Made by a program: the position numbers and the translations under genes. Shown here in pieces: positions 52,177 through 61,556 of a stretch of DNA of 64,000 nucleotides. Location: positions 62,001 to 126,000 of the forward strand of contig JADJQY010000004.1 of assembly GCA_016712505.1 (NCBI GenBank), in the 5' to 3' direction. The notes under the pieces were generated by a model. It did not search any database. It saw only the letters and a program-made list of their open reading frames with translations, and was not told the DNA's origin. This stretch comes from Candidatus Eiseniibacteriota bacterium. Its GTDB lineage: Bacteria; Eisenbacteria; RBG-16-71-46; CAIMUX01. Positions within the stretch are counted from its first letter, which is position 1; every line of letters begins with the position of its first letter.

Positions 52177-53077
52177 ACATGCTGAAGCAGTTCTCGGACG
52201 ACCTCGCGGCGCTGGTGAAGCGGAGCTCCGACGCGGTGGTCGGGGTTCAGCACGGGCGCGGACAAGGCTCAGGCATCGTTCTCGCGCCCGACGGGTACAT
52301 CCTCACCATTCCCACGTCGCGCGGAGCCCGGTCGGCCTGCGCGTCCGGATGGCTGGAATCGGTGAGGCGGGAGCGCGTCTGGTCGGCGCCGATCCGCGCA
52401 CCGACCTGGCGGTGATCCACGTGGAAGGACAGGAACTCTCGACCCTGGCCCTCGAACAGGAGCACGATCTCGAGGTCGGTCAGCTCGCGGTCGCGATCGG
52501 AAACCCCTTGGGCTTCGAGCGCTCGGTCAGCGTCGGGGTGGTGAGCGCGCTCTACCGCAATCTCCCTCTCCCCCACGGCGGCATGCTCGAAGGACTGATC
52601 CAGACCGATGCCGCGATCAATCCCGGCAATTCCGGCGGACCGCTCGTCGATGCCGCCGGCGCGGTGATCGGCATCACCACCGCGATGGTCCCGCACGCGC
52701 AGGGGCTTGGTTTTGCCGTTCCGGCCCACACCGCCCACTGGGTGGCGGGTGTGTTGATGCAGCACGGAGAGGTGCGGCGCCCCTTCCTTGGCATTTCCGC
52801 CCGAGGGGAGGAGCTCACCGAACTCGCTGCCCTCGAGTGGGGCGTACCTCGGGCCGTCCGCATTCTCCAGGTGATGCCCAACACCCCGGCAGCCCATGCC
52901 GGACTCCGGAACGGCGACCTCCTCCTCCGCGCCAACGGTCACTCGATCGCAACCCTCGATGACCTGCAGAAGGTGCTCGTGCTCTCGAATGTCCCCGATG
53001 TGAACCTGGAGGTGATGCGCGACCGCAAGAAGCACCAGATCCTGATTCACCCCGCTGCGCCCGCCGGCGTGGTGTGA
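52173..53077 (+). pseudogene. HtrA-like serine protease with PDZ domain, copy 2, one frameshift
   Basis: The ATG at 52173 opens NMLKQFSDDLAALVKRSSDA, GVQHGRGQGSGIVLAPDGYILT, then the frame is lost at about 52308. Reinserting one A would read ILTNSHVAR, the catalytic-His motif of HtrA, and continue as RMAGIGEAGARLVGADPRTDLAVIHVEG (read in parts), LIQTDAAINPGNSGGPLVDA (Ser) and a PDZ domain (RRPFLGISARGEEL, QVMPNTPAAHAGLRNGDLLL) to 53077. So a single-base deletion exactly in the active-site region separates two good frames. No leader. Either a recent inactivation or an error in the sequence. Confidence 0.85.
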
Positions 53078-53194
53078 TCCTCTCACCGTATCGCATCCCA
53101 TGCGCCGCCCTCGAGATCGAGTCTGCGCCTGCCGCGCGTCGACCGGCGCGCGGCGATCATGCTACCGTAGGCGCCATCATCGGATGGAGGCACA

Positions 53195-54628
53195 ATGTCG
53201 GAAGAACAGACTCCCGTGAGCGATCCCTTCGTTGGCTACGCGGACGAGCTGCTCGAACGCGCCGCCCACGCGGCCCTGGAGCTGCGCACCTGGGATCAAC
53301 CCCGGATCGATGGACTGATCGAAGCGATGGCCGCCGCGGCCTTCGACGCCCGGATCGAGCTTGCCCGCCTGGCCCACGAAGAGACCGGGATGGGGGTCTT
53401 CGAGCACAAGGTGCAGAAGAACGCCTGGGCGAGCCTGGTGGTCGCACAAGACCTCCGTGGCCGCCGCACGGTCGGCCTCCGCCGGGATGATCGCGCCGCC
53501 GGCATCACCGAGTACCTCGAACCGCTCGGCCCGATCCTCGCCCTCACCCCGGTGACCAACCCGACCTCCACCGTCATCTTCAAAGTGCTGAGCGCGCTCA
53601 AGGCGCGGAATCCGCTGATCTTCAGCTTTCACCGGGGGGCGAGAAAGTGCAGCAAGGAGGCCGCGCGCGTGATGTACGACGCCGCGCTCGCCTATGGTGC
53701 ACCCGAGTATTCCCTCCAGTGGATCGTCAAACCGCAGATCGAGTTCGTCGACCGGGTCATGCGCCACCCCAAACTTGCGCTCATCCTGGCTACGGGCACG
53801 CCCGGGATCGTCCGCACGGCGATGACCACCGGGAAACCCACCCTGGGAGTCGGCCCCGGCAACGTGCCGGTCTACGTCCACGCCTCGGCCGACCTCGCCG
53901 AGGCCGCCCGCCTGATCCTGCATTCCAAGACCTTCGACAATGGGACCGTTTGCGCCAGCGAGCAGACCCTGATCGTCGAGCGTGACGTCGCGGCTGCTCT
54001 TCGTCCCCTCTTCGATGCGCGCGGAGGATACTTTTGTACTCCCGAGCAGACAGCCGCCCTCGGGCTCATCGCCTTCGATCCCGAGAAGCGCTCCATGCGA
54101 GCCGAGGTGGTCGGTCGTCCCGCCGGCGCCATCGCCGAACTCGCCGGCTTCTCCGTGCCCGAGCGCACTCGTCTGCTCATTGCCCCGATCCCGCGAGTCG
54201 ATCGAGAGCAACCGCTCGCCCACGAGATCCTGGCCCCCATCCTCGCCTGGTACGAGGCCACCGACTACGCCGACGCCCTCGACGCCTGCGCGATCACCCT
54301 CAAGCTGGGTGGCATCGGCCACACCGTCGGAATCCACGCCAGGAGCGAGGTCGTCATTTCCGATGCCAGCATCCTCGATGCCGCGCGCATCCTGATCAAC
54401 ACTCCCACGACCGACGGCGCCGTCGGCGGCATCTGGAATCAGCTCCGCCCGTCACTCAGCCTCGCCACCGGCCCGGCAGCCGACAACCTCCTGGCCGAGA
54501 ACATCACCGTCGACCACCTCCTCCAGGTCCGTCGCATCGCGCGTCCGCATCCCAACCGCGCCTTCCTCGACCAGCCCCGCGAGCGCTGGCTCGATGAGAG
54601 CCTCGAATACCCATGCCTCGGGAGCTGA
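53195..54628 (+). CDS. CoA-acylating aldehyde dehydrogenase (AdhE/EutE type)
   Basis: A 477-residue ALDH-superfamily enzyme like the N-terminal half of AdhE: interconverts acyl-CoA and aldehyde with NAD(H). Seen: EYLEPLGPILALTPVTNPTS, VIFKVLSALKARNPLIFSFH (cofactor-binding), LGVGPGNVPVYVHASADL and the catalytic Cys in FDNGTVCASEQTLIVE (about residue 253), then LGGIGHTVGIHA near the end. No iron alcohol dehydrogenase domain follows and no microcompartment genes are adjacent, so its partner is unknown. GGAGG lies 6 bp before the ATG. Confidence 0.9.
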   Translation: MSEEQTPVSDPFVGYADELLERAAHAALELRTWDQPRIDGLIEAMAAAAFDARIELARLAHEETGMGVFEHKVQKNAWASLVVAQDLRGRRTVGLRRDDRAAGITEYLEPLGPILALTPVTNPTSTVIFKVLSALKARNPLIFSFHRGARKCSKEAARVMYDAALAYGAPEYSLQWIVKPQIEFVDRVMRHPKLALILATGTPGIVRTAMTTGKPTLGVGPGNVPVYVHASADLAEAARLILHSKTFDNGTVCASEQTLIVERDVAAALRPLFDARGGYFCTPEQTAALGLIAFDPEKRSMRAEVVGRPAGAIAELAGFSVPERTRLLIAPIPRVDREQPLAHEILAPILAWYEATDYADALDACAITLKLGGIGHTVGIHARSEVVISDASILDAARILINTPTTDGAVGGIWNQLRPSLSLATGPAADNLLAENITVDHLLQVRRIARPHPNRAFLDQPRERWLDESLEYPCLGS

Positions 54629-54646
54629 GCAGGTCTTCTCCCGAAC

Positions 54647-55189
54647 CTACTTGGGTGGGGTGCGCCGGGGAGACTTCTTCTGAACCGGGCGAGCCGACGA
54701 TCGCGCAGCGGACCCCCGCTTCGCTGGCTTGCTCGAGGGCACCGCGCTCGCCCCGGATCTCGCGGCACTCGCCTTCCTCTGCAGTCGTGCTTCCGGTGAG
54801 CCAGCGTTCGTCACTCCGTCGGGGCCGCCGAGCAACTTGACCAACGCTTTCGGCGCCACCGCCCGGTAGCTCTCGTCGATCCATTCCTCGATCAACTCCA
54901 GCGGCGGAGCAAGCTCCATCGGAAACTTCGCCGAGACCCAGCCACTCTTCCCCAATCCATAGCCGGTGGGCGCGGTGAACTCGAACAGAAGCGCGGAGAA
55001 GGCAGACTGTGGAAGTTTCAGTGAGAAGCTGACGGCCTCGGCCGAGCTGCCAAGAAACAGGAACACCTTCCCCCGAACCTTGATCGCGATCTCTCCCCAC
55101 GGGTGATCCTCGTGCGCTTCCGGATACGCGAGCGCGCGCTTCCTCAGGGCCTCGGCGTAGCTCTGCGGAGTGTCGGTGTTCTTCTTCAT
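54647..55189 (-). CDS. MmcQ/YjbR-like protein with a basic C-terminal tail
   Basis: A 180-residue protein. Residues 1-115 are the YjbR/MmcQ fold: SYAEALRKRALAYPEAHEDH, PWGEIAIKVRGKVFLFLG, KLPQSAFSALLFE, KSGWVSAKFPM and WIDESYRAVAPKALVKLLGG. The last 60 residues are low-complexity Ala/Ser/Arg/Lys (KPAKRGSAARSSARPVQKKS), much longer than in typical members and suggestive of nucleic-acid binding. ATG 55189 has AAAGGAACGAGG upstream. Convergent with the ALDH gene (18-bp gap). Confidence 0.85.
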   Translation of the reverse strand: MKKNTDTPQSYAEALRKRALAYPEAHEDHPWGEIAIKVRGKVFLFLGSSAEAVSFSLKLPQSAFSALLFEFTAPTGYGLGKSGWVSAKFPMELAPPLELIEEWIDESYRAVAPKALVKLLGGPDGVTNAGSPEARLQRKASAARSGASAVPSSKPAKRGSAARSSARPVQKKSPRRTPPK

Positions 55190-55381
55190 CCTCGTTCCTT
55201 TCGCGCAGGGAGCCCCCAAAACAACGCGATTGCAAGGTTACCCGAGTCCGCGCTACGGGCGTAGCTCTGCGCGCCTGAGGCAGACTCTGCACTTGCCGGC
55301 CGAGGCACCCAGGCGTAGGCTCTTCTCGCGCTCCGGGGCCAACCGAGCAGCACGATACCGCTCGCCCAAGAGGAGGTTGCC

Positions 55382-58114
55382 ATGCACCGCAGCGTGGAAT
55401 CCCAGGCAAGTTGCGTACTCAGCTCTCGCTCTGACCCGCCGCACCCCGCGTCGTCCCGATTCGCCTCAAACTGGCGCCTCTGCGCGCGGGGGGGCGAACG
55501 CCGCCCGTGTTAGGCGTTCCCTCGCATTCATCTTGACCCTGCTGATTGCATCGACCGGCCTTGCTCGCGCGGCTCCAAACGCCGACGGAATGCTGATCCT
55601 CCACTCCAACCCGACGACCGTCTATTCCCTGGGCACCGGCACCTACTGCGGCAGCTCAGGCCTTGCCTCATGCCCGGAGGCGAACACCGAGGCCGCCGAT
55701 CCGACGCAGCCCACGGTCTTCCACGCCCTCGCCGCCTTCCCTGACGAGTCCGAGCCCCGGCTCCAAGGCATCACCTTCGGTGTCAACTACTCGGAGGCGG
55801 ACTTCACCCTGCTCGAGCTGGAGACCTGCGCTGACTTCGAAGTACGCACCTCCGACTGGCCCGCACCCGGATCCGGCACCGCCCTGAGCTGGAACAGTGC
55901 GCGGATCACGCACCTGACCGAGGTCTACTGGTTCGTCGGCTACGCGAACAGCGACTCGATCGCCACTGTGTTCTCGCTCCAAGCGCACCCCACCCAGGGA
56001 GCGCAGTTCGCGGACGACTCCACCCCGCCAGCCCTCGACGCGATCGAGGGATTCGGCTCGCTCGGGTTCGGATCTCCCGGCTTCAACCCCGGTTGCGCCG
56101 GACCGAGCTGGACCGAAGGCAACGGAATGATGGGCGGCGAGGAGTTCCCCGAGGACGGTCCCGTCGGCATCGCCGATCCCGAACTCAAGGCCATTCGGCG
56201 CGACGTGCACGGCGACACGCTGAACTTTCAATCGGAACAGGGTACCTTTCACGGCTTCGTGTACTTCAAGACGCATCGGCACCAAGTTGGTCCCCACGAC
56301 CCCAACAATCCGCTGCTCCCAGCGAGCACCTTTCTCGACCCAGACCTCGCGGCCTTGGTTTCGGGCCTGCTTTCAGGAACTGAGCACACCTATCTGCGTC
56401 GCGTGCACCCCAGATTCACCGAGGCCGACACGACCATGATCGCCGCGGACGGTCGCCGTATCGGTCTCCCCGACCTGACGCGCAACTTCGTGATCAAGTA
56501 CGCTTCCGAGACACTCAGTGACCAACAGGTCGCCGCGCTCATCCGCGCGGAACCAGCCATTCTCTGGGCCGAGACCGCCTTCGGAATCTTCGAAGATGCC
56601 GTACCGAACGACCCGAAGTTCGTCGCGGGCGAGCAGCAGCATTTGGACCGCATCGGCCTTGGTTTGTCCGATGGAGACAACTGGAGCAGGCTCCAGGGGC
56701 CGGTGCCGACCTGGAGGATTGCAGTTCTCGACAACGGGGTCCGAGCCAGCCACGGGGATCTGGGCGGAGCGTTTGGTCCTGGGCGCAAAGTCCGTTCCGC
56801 ATTCAACTATCTGGACGGTCAAGAGAACGCGGGCGATGGGTGCCCCCGCGACCGCGATCACGGCACGGCATGCACGGGCATCGTTGCCGCCTTGACGAAC
56901 AACCAAGCTGGGTTGGCGGCACCGGCCGGTGGCTGGTCGGGGGAGACACTCGGACCGGAGATTGTTAGCTTGGCGATCAACTGCGAGGTCGAATCCGTGC
57001 GACATTTCCGCGCGCAGGCGATCGTCGATGCAACCGGCGCGGTCCTCCCCGGCCCATCCCACCAGCCAGCGGCATGCGGCATAGTGTCGATGAGCAATGG
57101 CAATGACTCGTGGTTCGAGACGGAAAGGGAGGCATGTCTGGTCGGATATCTTCGCGACGCGGTACTCGTGGCGACGAAGGGCAACCACGATGAGGAGCGT
57201 CGCAGATTTCCCGCGGACTACGACTCCCACTGGATTGTCTCAGTGGGGGCGAGCCGCCGGGCGGAAGATGTCAGGGCTACCAAGGCGAACGTGGGTGCTG
57301 TGTGGACATTCTGACCGACGAAATGCAAATGGTGGGATCCGACTTGACCGGGCCTGACTGGTTCACGGGGCACGGCCGACTTGACCTGGGAGCCTCCCTG
57401 GCCCTTCTTAGCCCAACGAACTCTCTGGTCGCGTTCCAGACCGATCCCGCTGCGAACGAGTGGGGCCAGGACGGTCCGTTCCCCACGCTCTTCGTCGACA
57501 GTGCCCGAGATCTTCCGTTCCCTGAGGGGGTTCATTCGGCGACCCGATACTTCATCACGCAGTGGATCAACTATCCCGCGGCCTTCGCATCGAAACCATC
57601 AGTCTGGGCGGTTGGGGCACGGTCGACTGGCGTCTCTGGCGCGACTCCGTGTCATGGGGAAGGCTACGCCCGAATCCTGCAGTGGGATGACCTCGGGTGC
57701 GAAGTGGGGACGTGGTCATACTATGTCGACATTCCCGGAGTATGGTCGGGATACTGGCCGGCACATCCGAGTGAAATCGTCATGGGGATTAGCGCAGTGG
57801 GACCGCTCCGTTCCAGTGCGGCGGAGTCTGCCTCCGCCAAGGGAGGCGTGACCCTACGCGTACTGAGCTCCCCAGGTCCCGCGATCACATTCGCCATTGG
57901 ATCGAGTTTCCGAGGGGGTCACACCCTCCAGATCGTCGACGCATCGGGAAGGGCGGTGCGCAGCCTGCTGCTTCAGGCATCCTCTGCGACGCAGTCGATT
58001 CGATGGGATGGCGACGATGATCGCGGGCACGCCTGCCGCTCGGGTGTCTACTGGGCTGTCATTAGGGACGAGAGTGGAGGTACGCAGTCCTCGCGGTGCA
58101 TCCTTGTCCGATAG
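55382..58114 (+). pseudogene. Secreted subtilase (S8) remnant lacking its serine segment
   Basis: An ATG at 55382 with AAGAGGAGG 5 bp upstream opens a frame that is lost at a 7-G run (about 55489-55495); with 6 Gs it would join the signal peptide RRSLAFILTLLIASTGLARA. The main part has catalytic Asp in IAVLDNGVRASHGDLGG and His in DHGTACTGIVAAL, then DSHWIVSVGASRR. A frame change at about 57297-57314 leads into VDILTDEMQM and TGHGRLDLGASLALL. In intact subtilases the GTS-x-AAP serine motif and about 60 residues lie between these two; here they are missing. The C-terminal FlgD-like domain (IRWDGDDDRGHACRSGVYW) is present, ending at 58114. A dead protease by sequence. Confidence 0.8.
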
Positions 58115-59066
58115 TGCTCTCGCGATCGCCAGGGCGGCGCTAGCCGCCGCCCTGGCGACGACCGCGGGATGCGTCGCCGATGAGGGGACGGGTCCGCGGA
58201 CCGCGACCCCGCGTCTTTGCCCACGAGGAGTAGAGTATCGAGAGGGGTCGCTTCAGATGGATCGCTTTCCGGACTGGAACGCGGCGAACGGAGGGCAGAT
58301 CGTCTACGAGCGGACCGCGGTGAGTTGGAGCGACGTGCTAGTCAGAGGATCGGTCCAGATATGGATGATCAACATGAGTTCCGGGAAGATTACGTACCTG
58401 ACGCGTGGCCAGCTACCGGTTTGGTCTCCCGACGGCCGTTCGATTGCCTTTGGTCGTCAGCTTCAAGACGGCATCATCCAGATTCATCGCCTGGATATCG
58501 AGAGCGGAGAGATCGCTCAGATCACCGATGGACCGGGGCAGAAGCCATATAGCGATTGGTCGCCCGACGGGGCATCGATCGTGTTCACAGCCGACGCTTC
58601 CGCCCTCGGGTTGTGGCATCTGGATCTCACCACGGGCACGCGAAGGTTCCTCACGCGGCAGATCACCTCCTCGGTGTGCTGGTCGGCTGACGGTCGTTGG
58701 ATCGCTGGCGGGAATGGAGTCCGGATGACCCCGATTGCTGCCCCAGACTCCGTACAGGTGCTTGTCTGGATGGACGCCATCACACCTCGATTCTCCCCGG
58801 ACGGAAAAGCGCTGGGATTCGTGGACTACGCGAATCACGAGCGGCGTGCCACGAGCATCATCGAGCTCGACACATTGAAGAAGCGGAGACTGGTTGAGTA
58901 CGGGCTAGAAATGGCCTGGTCCCCCGACGGCGAGAGCTTCGTCTACTCCGCCCTGGATTCCGTGAGCAACGTGACGGTGTTGTACGTGGCGCGGCTGGAC
59001 GGAACGGACTGCTATCAGCTCACGCGGCTGGAGGACTACGCGCTGCCGGATAGCACGGGGAAGTAG
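58074..59066 (+). CDS. PD40/TolB-like beta-propeller lipoprotein
   Basis: A 330-residue protein. Lipobox at LAAALATTAGC (Cys about residue 33 from GTG 58074). Beta-propeller blades of the PD40 type: PVWSPDGRSIAFGRQ, SDWSPDGASIVFTAD, VCWSADGRWIAGG, PRFSPDGKALGFVDY and MAWSPDGESFVYSA. Start uncertain: GTG 58074 or TTG 58104, both overlapping the end of the subtilase remnant. Likely an envelope binding/scaffold protein; no enzymatic motif. Ends 27 bp before the convergent stop of the PilB-like gene. Confidence 0.78.
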   Translation: MEVRSPRGASLSDSALAIARAALAAALATTAGCVADEGTGPRTATPRLCPRGVEYREGSLQMDRFPDWNAANGGQIVYERTAVSWSDVLVRGSVQIWMINMSSGKITYLTRGQLPVWSPDGRSIAFGRQLQDGIIQIHRLDIESGEIAQITDGPGQKPYSDWSPDGASIVFTADASALGLWHLDLTTGTRRFLTRQITSSVCWSADGRWIAGGNGVRMTPIAAPDSVQVLVWMDAITPRFSPDGKALGFVDYANHERRATSIIELDTLKKRRLVEYGLEMAWSPDGESFVYSALDSVSNVTVLYVARLDGTDCYQLTRLEDYALPDSTGK

Positions 59067-59068
59067 CG

Positions 59069-59089
59069 GCGCGCGGCCTCGCCGCGCGC
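59069..59089. terminator. 9-bp GC stem-loop between convergent genes
   Basis: GCGCGCGGC pairs with GCCGCGCGC across CTC, between the PD40 lipoprotein stop (59066) and the PilB-like stop (59094). No T-tract on either side; probably a shared terminator hairpin. Confidence 0.5.
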
Positions 59090-59093
59090 GGCG

Positions 59094-60815
59094 CTAGGAC
59101 GCTTTGCGTTGCTGTTTCTGGGCGACGCGTTCGAGGCGGACGGTGCGGACTTCCTCGGCGGGCATGCGCTGGAGGAGTTCCTCGAGGGTGGTGCGGCCGG
59201 CGAGGGCCATGGTGAGGCCCCGGGCGCCAAGACCCTCGATGCGCGGGAGGCATTCCTCGCGCAGGCGGCGGAGGGAGGTGCCTTCGGACATCAGACGGCG
59301 CTCGGCCTCGTTGGGCATCCAGAGCTCGGAGACGTAGCCGTCGGCGCGGTAGCCGGAGTGGCCACAGTGCTCGCAACCGCGGCCGCGGCGCCAGGGCGTC
59401 TCGGGGGGCTTGGGCCCGAACCACTCGGAGAGGACGATCGGCCGGGGCTCATACGACTCGAGACAGGCATCGCAGGTGAGGCGGATCCCGACCATCGCAA
59501 GGGCCGCGGTGAGCTGGCCGGAAGCTCGATCGGGGGGGGCGCCGAGATCGACCAGCTTGCCCCACGCTGCGGTCGAGTGGTCGGCCTCGAGGTAGGCGAT
59601 CCGGAACACGCGCGCGTGACGCGGCCGGAGGAAGCGCTCGATGGCGCGGAAGTCGGTCAGCTCGCTCACCCCTTCGACCAGGCGATCGGCTCCGGCGGCG
59701 GGGCCCTCCCCGGCCCCCTGGGCATAGTGAAGAAAGCGGTCGTAGTTCGCGCCAACCCCGCTGCCGGGCGGACCGACGAGGAGGAGCGAACCCTCGCCCT
59801 GCCGCATCAGCGTGCGGAGACTCTTCACCTCGCCCTGTGCGAGGCCGAGACCGGACAATAGATCGAAGAGGAGCGGCGCGGCCGCGTCGGCGGCGGGCGT
59901 CGAAGCAGACCCGGGACGCGACGTCTCGCCCGTGGCGGCGTCGGTCGAAGTCCGCGCGGCCTCCAGTGGGAGGTTCACGATCAAGGAAGCACCGCGTTCG
60001 TCCTCACGACTCGGCGCAGAGGCCTGCGCGGCGGCGGCGGCGGCGGAGCCGGGTTCCTCCGGCAGCGACTTGATCTGTGGATCGAGCGCGATCACCTTCG
60101 CCCCCTTGGCGGTCTCGGGACGGGTGTCTTGGAACGGACCGTAGAGGTCGGTGAGGCGCGCGTGCACCTGCGACCGGGTCGAAAGGACCGGACGGACGAC
60201 GTAGCCGGTGGCCCGGCCCAGCTCGTCACAATAAGGAAGCGACGCGGGGTGCCAGAGGGCGACGGTCAGCCGACGGCCCAGGCGACCGACCGGCACGACG
60301 CCGTGGCGCCAGGCGTAGGCACGATTGACCCAGCGAGCGAGTTCGGGCTCGAGCGGGTCGTCTGCCCCCAGCGGGACGTAGGCGAGGTCGGCCTGCTCCG
60401 CGAGGGTAATGGCGAGGGTGATCTCATCCAGCGCCCCCTGCTCGACCAGGATCTCCCCGAGGAGACCCCCGTCTTCGGCTTGGGTCTCGAGCGCGCGTGC
60501 GACCTGCTCGCGGCTGATCGCGCCGCGGGAGACGAGGAGCTCTCCGAGGCTCAGACGCTTTCCATGACGATCGAGGAGATGACGCAACTGCGTTTCGCTG
60601 AGGAAGCCGAGTTCCACCGCGAGGCGGCCGATCGGCTGGCGTTCGCCTGGGCCGAGGGTCCTCTGGTGGTGGACGAGCCGGACGAGGTCCTGCGGCGTCA
60701 GGAAGCCCTCCTCGAGGAGGATCTCTCCCAGCAGCTTCTGCCCTGGCCCGCGCTCTCCGGTGTAGCCCTTGGCCTCGCTCTCCGGCGTCTGATCGGAACG
60801 GTTGTCGTTCGTCAT
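59094..60815 (-). CDS. PilB/GspE-like protein with degenerate ATPase site
   Basis: A 573-residue cytosolic protein related to type IV pilus/type II secretion ATPases. Residues 20-150 hold three MshEN-like repeats (LGEILLEEGFLTPQDLVRLV, LAVELGFLSETQLRHLLDRH, LGEILVEQGALDEITLAITL), then a divergent N2 domain (RHGVVPVGRLGRRLTVALWH). The Walker A reads GPPGSGVGANYDRF: the Lys and Thr of GSGKTT are gone. No clear Walker B. The C-terminal zinc module survives (TCDACLESYEP and GCEHCGHSGYRADGYVSELW, two CxxC pairs), as does RRLREECLPRIEGLGARGLT. Lysine loss means it probably cannot hydrolyse ATP and may be regulatory. ATG 60815 has GGAGA upstream. No other pilus genes are near. Confidence 0.82.
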   Translation of the reverse strand: MTNDNRSDQTPESEAKGYTGERGPGQKLLGEILLEEGFLTPQDLVRLVHHQRTLGPGERQPIGRLAVELGFLSETQLRHLLDRHGKRLSLGELLVSRGAISREQVARALETQAEDGGLLGEILVEQGALDEITLAITLAEQADLAYVPLGADDPLEPELARWVNRAYAWRHGVVPVGRLGRRLTVALWHPASLPYCDELGRATGYVVRPVLSTRSQVHARLTDLYGPFQDTRPETAKGAKVIALDPQIKSLPEEPGSAAAAAAQASAPSREDERGASLIVNLPLEAARTSTDAATGETSRPGSASTPAADAAAPLLFDLLSGLGLAQGEVKSLRTLMRQGEGSLLLVGPPGSGVGANYDRFLHYAQGAGEGPAAGADRLVEGVSELTDFRAIERFLRPRHARVFRIAYLEADHSTAAWGKLVDLGAPPDRASGQLTAALAMVGIRLTCDACLESYEPRPIVLSEWFGPKPPETPWRRGRGCEHCGHSGYRADGYVSELWMPNEAERRLMSEGTSLRRLREECLPRIEGLGARGLTMALAGRTTLEELLQRMPAEEVRTVRLERVAQKQQRKAS

Positions 60816-60890
60816 GTGCTCTCCTGCACGAAGGTCCTTCCGGGGGTATCGGCAGGAGAGCTGGGGTTCTTCAGTTTCCGGATCGCGGGC

Positions 60891-60934
60891 AAAAAACACG
60901 CCGACGGGGCGTCCTTGCGGAGCACCCCGTCGGC
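60891..60934 (-). terminator. Rho-independent terminator (minus strand)
   Basis: A perfect 10-bp stem (GCCGACGGGG with CCCCGTCGGC) around a 15-nt loop, followed on the minus strand by GTGTTTTTTG (six Ts). It would stop transcription coming from the right, upstream of the PilB-like gene. No protein gene that it could serve is apparent between it and the aconitase terminator about 550 bp away. Confidence 0.8.
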
Positions 60935-61483
60935 CTGACCTGTATCCCCACCGTCAAGTCTGGCCTTTTCGCGTCACGGTCACTGCACAACGGCCCAGAT
61001 TCGGCTCAGCATCACTTGGCCAGAGTTTCGGCGACAACGACTCATCGGTCGGGAAACGGACGAGCGCGTTTCGTCTGAAGGTGCCTGCGAAGCACCTCCG
61101 ACTACTTTCGGCGCAAACGATGCCACGCTGGCGAAGGGCAAGCGGAGCTGGCGCTCGCGATACTTGAGCGGAGATAGATGCCGGTGCAGGTCGTGATTGG
61201 GACAGAGACCTACTTCCGGAGGGTGATCGGAATCAGCGCCAAGCAAGAACAAGGCGAGAAAGCCCCAATCACCTGTGCAGACGGCAGGGAGACCTGAGGA
61301 AACTGGCGCAGTGCGCAAGCTCCCCGCTGGCCCCGTGCGAGGACTGGCACCATCAACGTCTCAAGAATTGGCCCCATTGAGGTCGACGGTATTGAGACCA
61401 TAGCACCGGACCGGGCAGGCCGACAAAGGATTTCTTGCGGGTCGGCGTAGGGAGACCCCGGAGGCCCCGCCCCCGAGCCTCCC
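60935..61483. other. About 550 bp without a recognisable gene, bounded by two minus-strand terminators
   Basis: The stretch is less GC-rich and codon-like than its surroundings. Short frames exist on both strands (for example a 112-codon minus-strand frame ending at 60980, and a small plus-strand one starting near 61188 with PVQVVIGTETYFRRVIGISA), but none resembles a known family or has a convincing ribosome-binding site. It does not match tmRNA, RNase P or SRP features that I could recognise. An unrecognised small RNA, a decayed gene or plain spacer are all possible; the terminator at its left end argues for a minus-strand transcript. Confidence 0.5.
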
Positions 61484-61521
61484 CACAAAACAAGCGAGCG
61501 GGGCGACTGGGGCCCCGCTCG
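61484..61521 (-). terminator. Rho-independent terminator of aconitase
   Basis: A perfect 10-bp stem (CGAGCGGGGC with GCCCCGCTCG), 7-nt loop, followed on the minus strand by CTTGTTTTGTGG. Located 36 bp beyond the aconitase stop codon. Confidence 0.8.
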
Positions 61522-61556
61522 TCCTGCTCCCCGGAGAACGTGGACCAGTAGCCCGG

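Noticed and set aside
57297..57315. TGA after AVWTF in the subtilase as a second selenocysteine site
   Set aside because: The sequence after it is in another frame (VDILTDEM), there is no GGU-loop hairpin at the right distance, and the context is not a Cys position.
61261..61360. RNase P RNA-like GAGGAAAC stretch
   Set aside because: Only the short core word matches; the other conserved RNase P segments could not be found around it.
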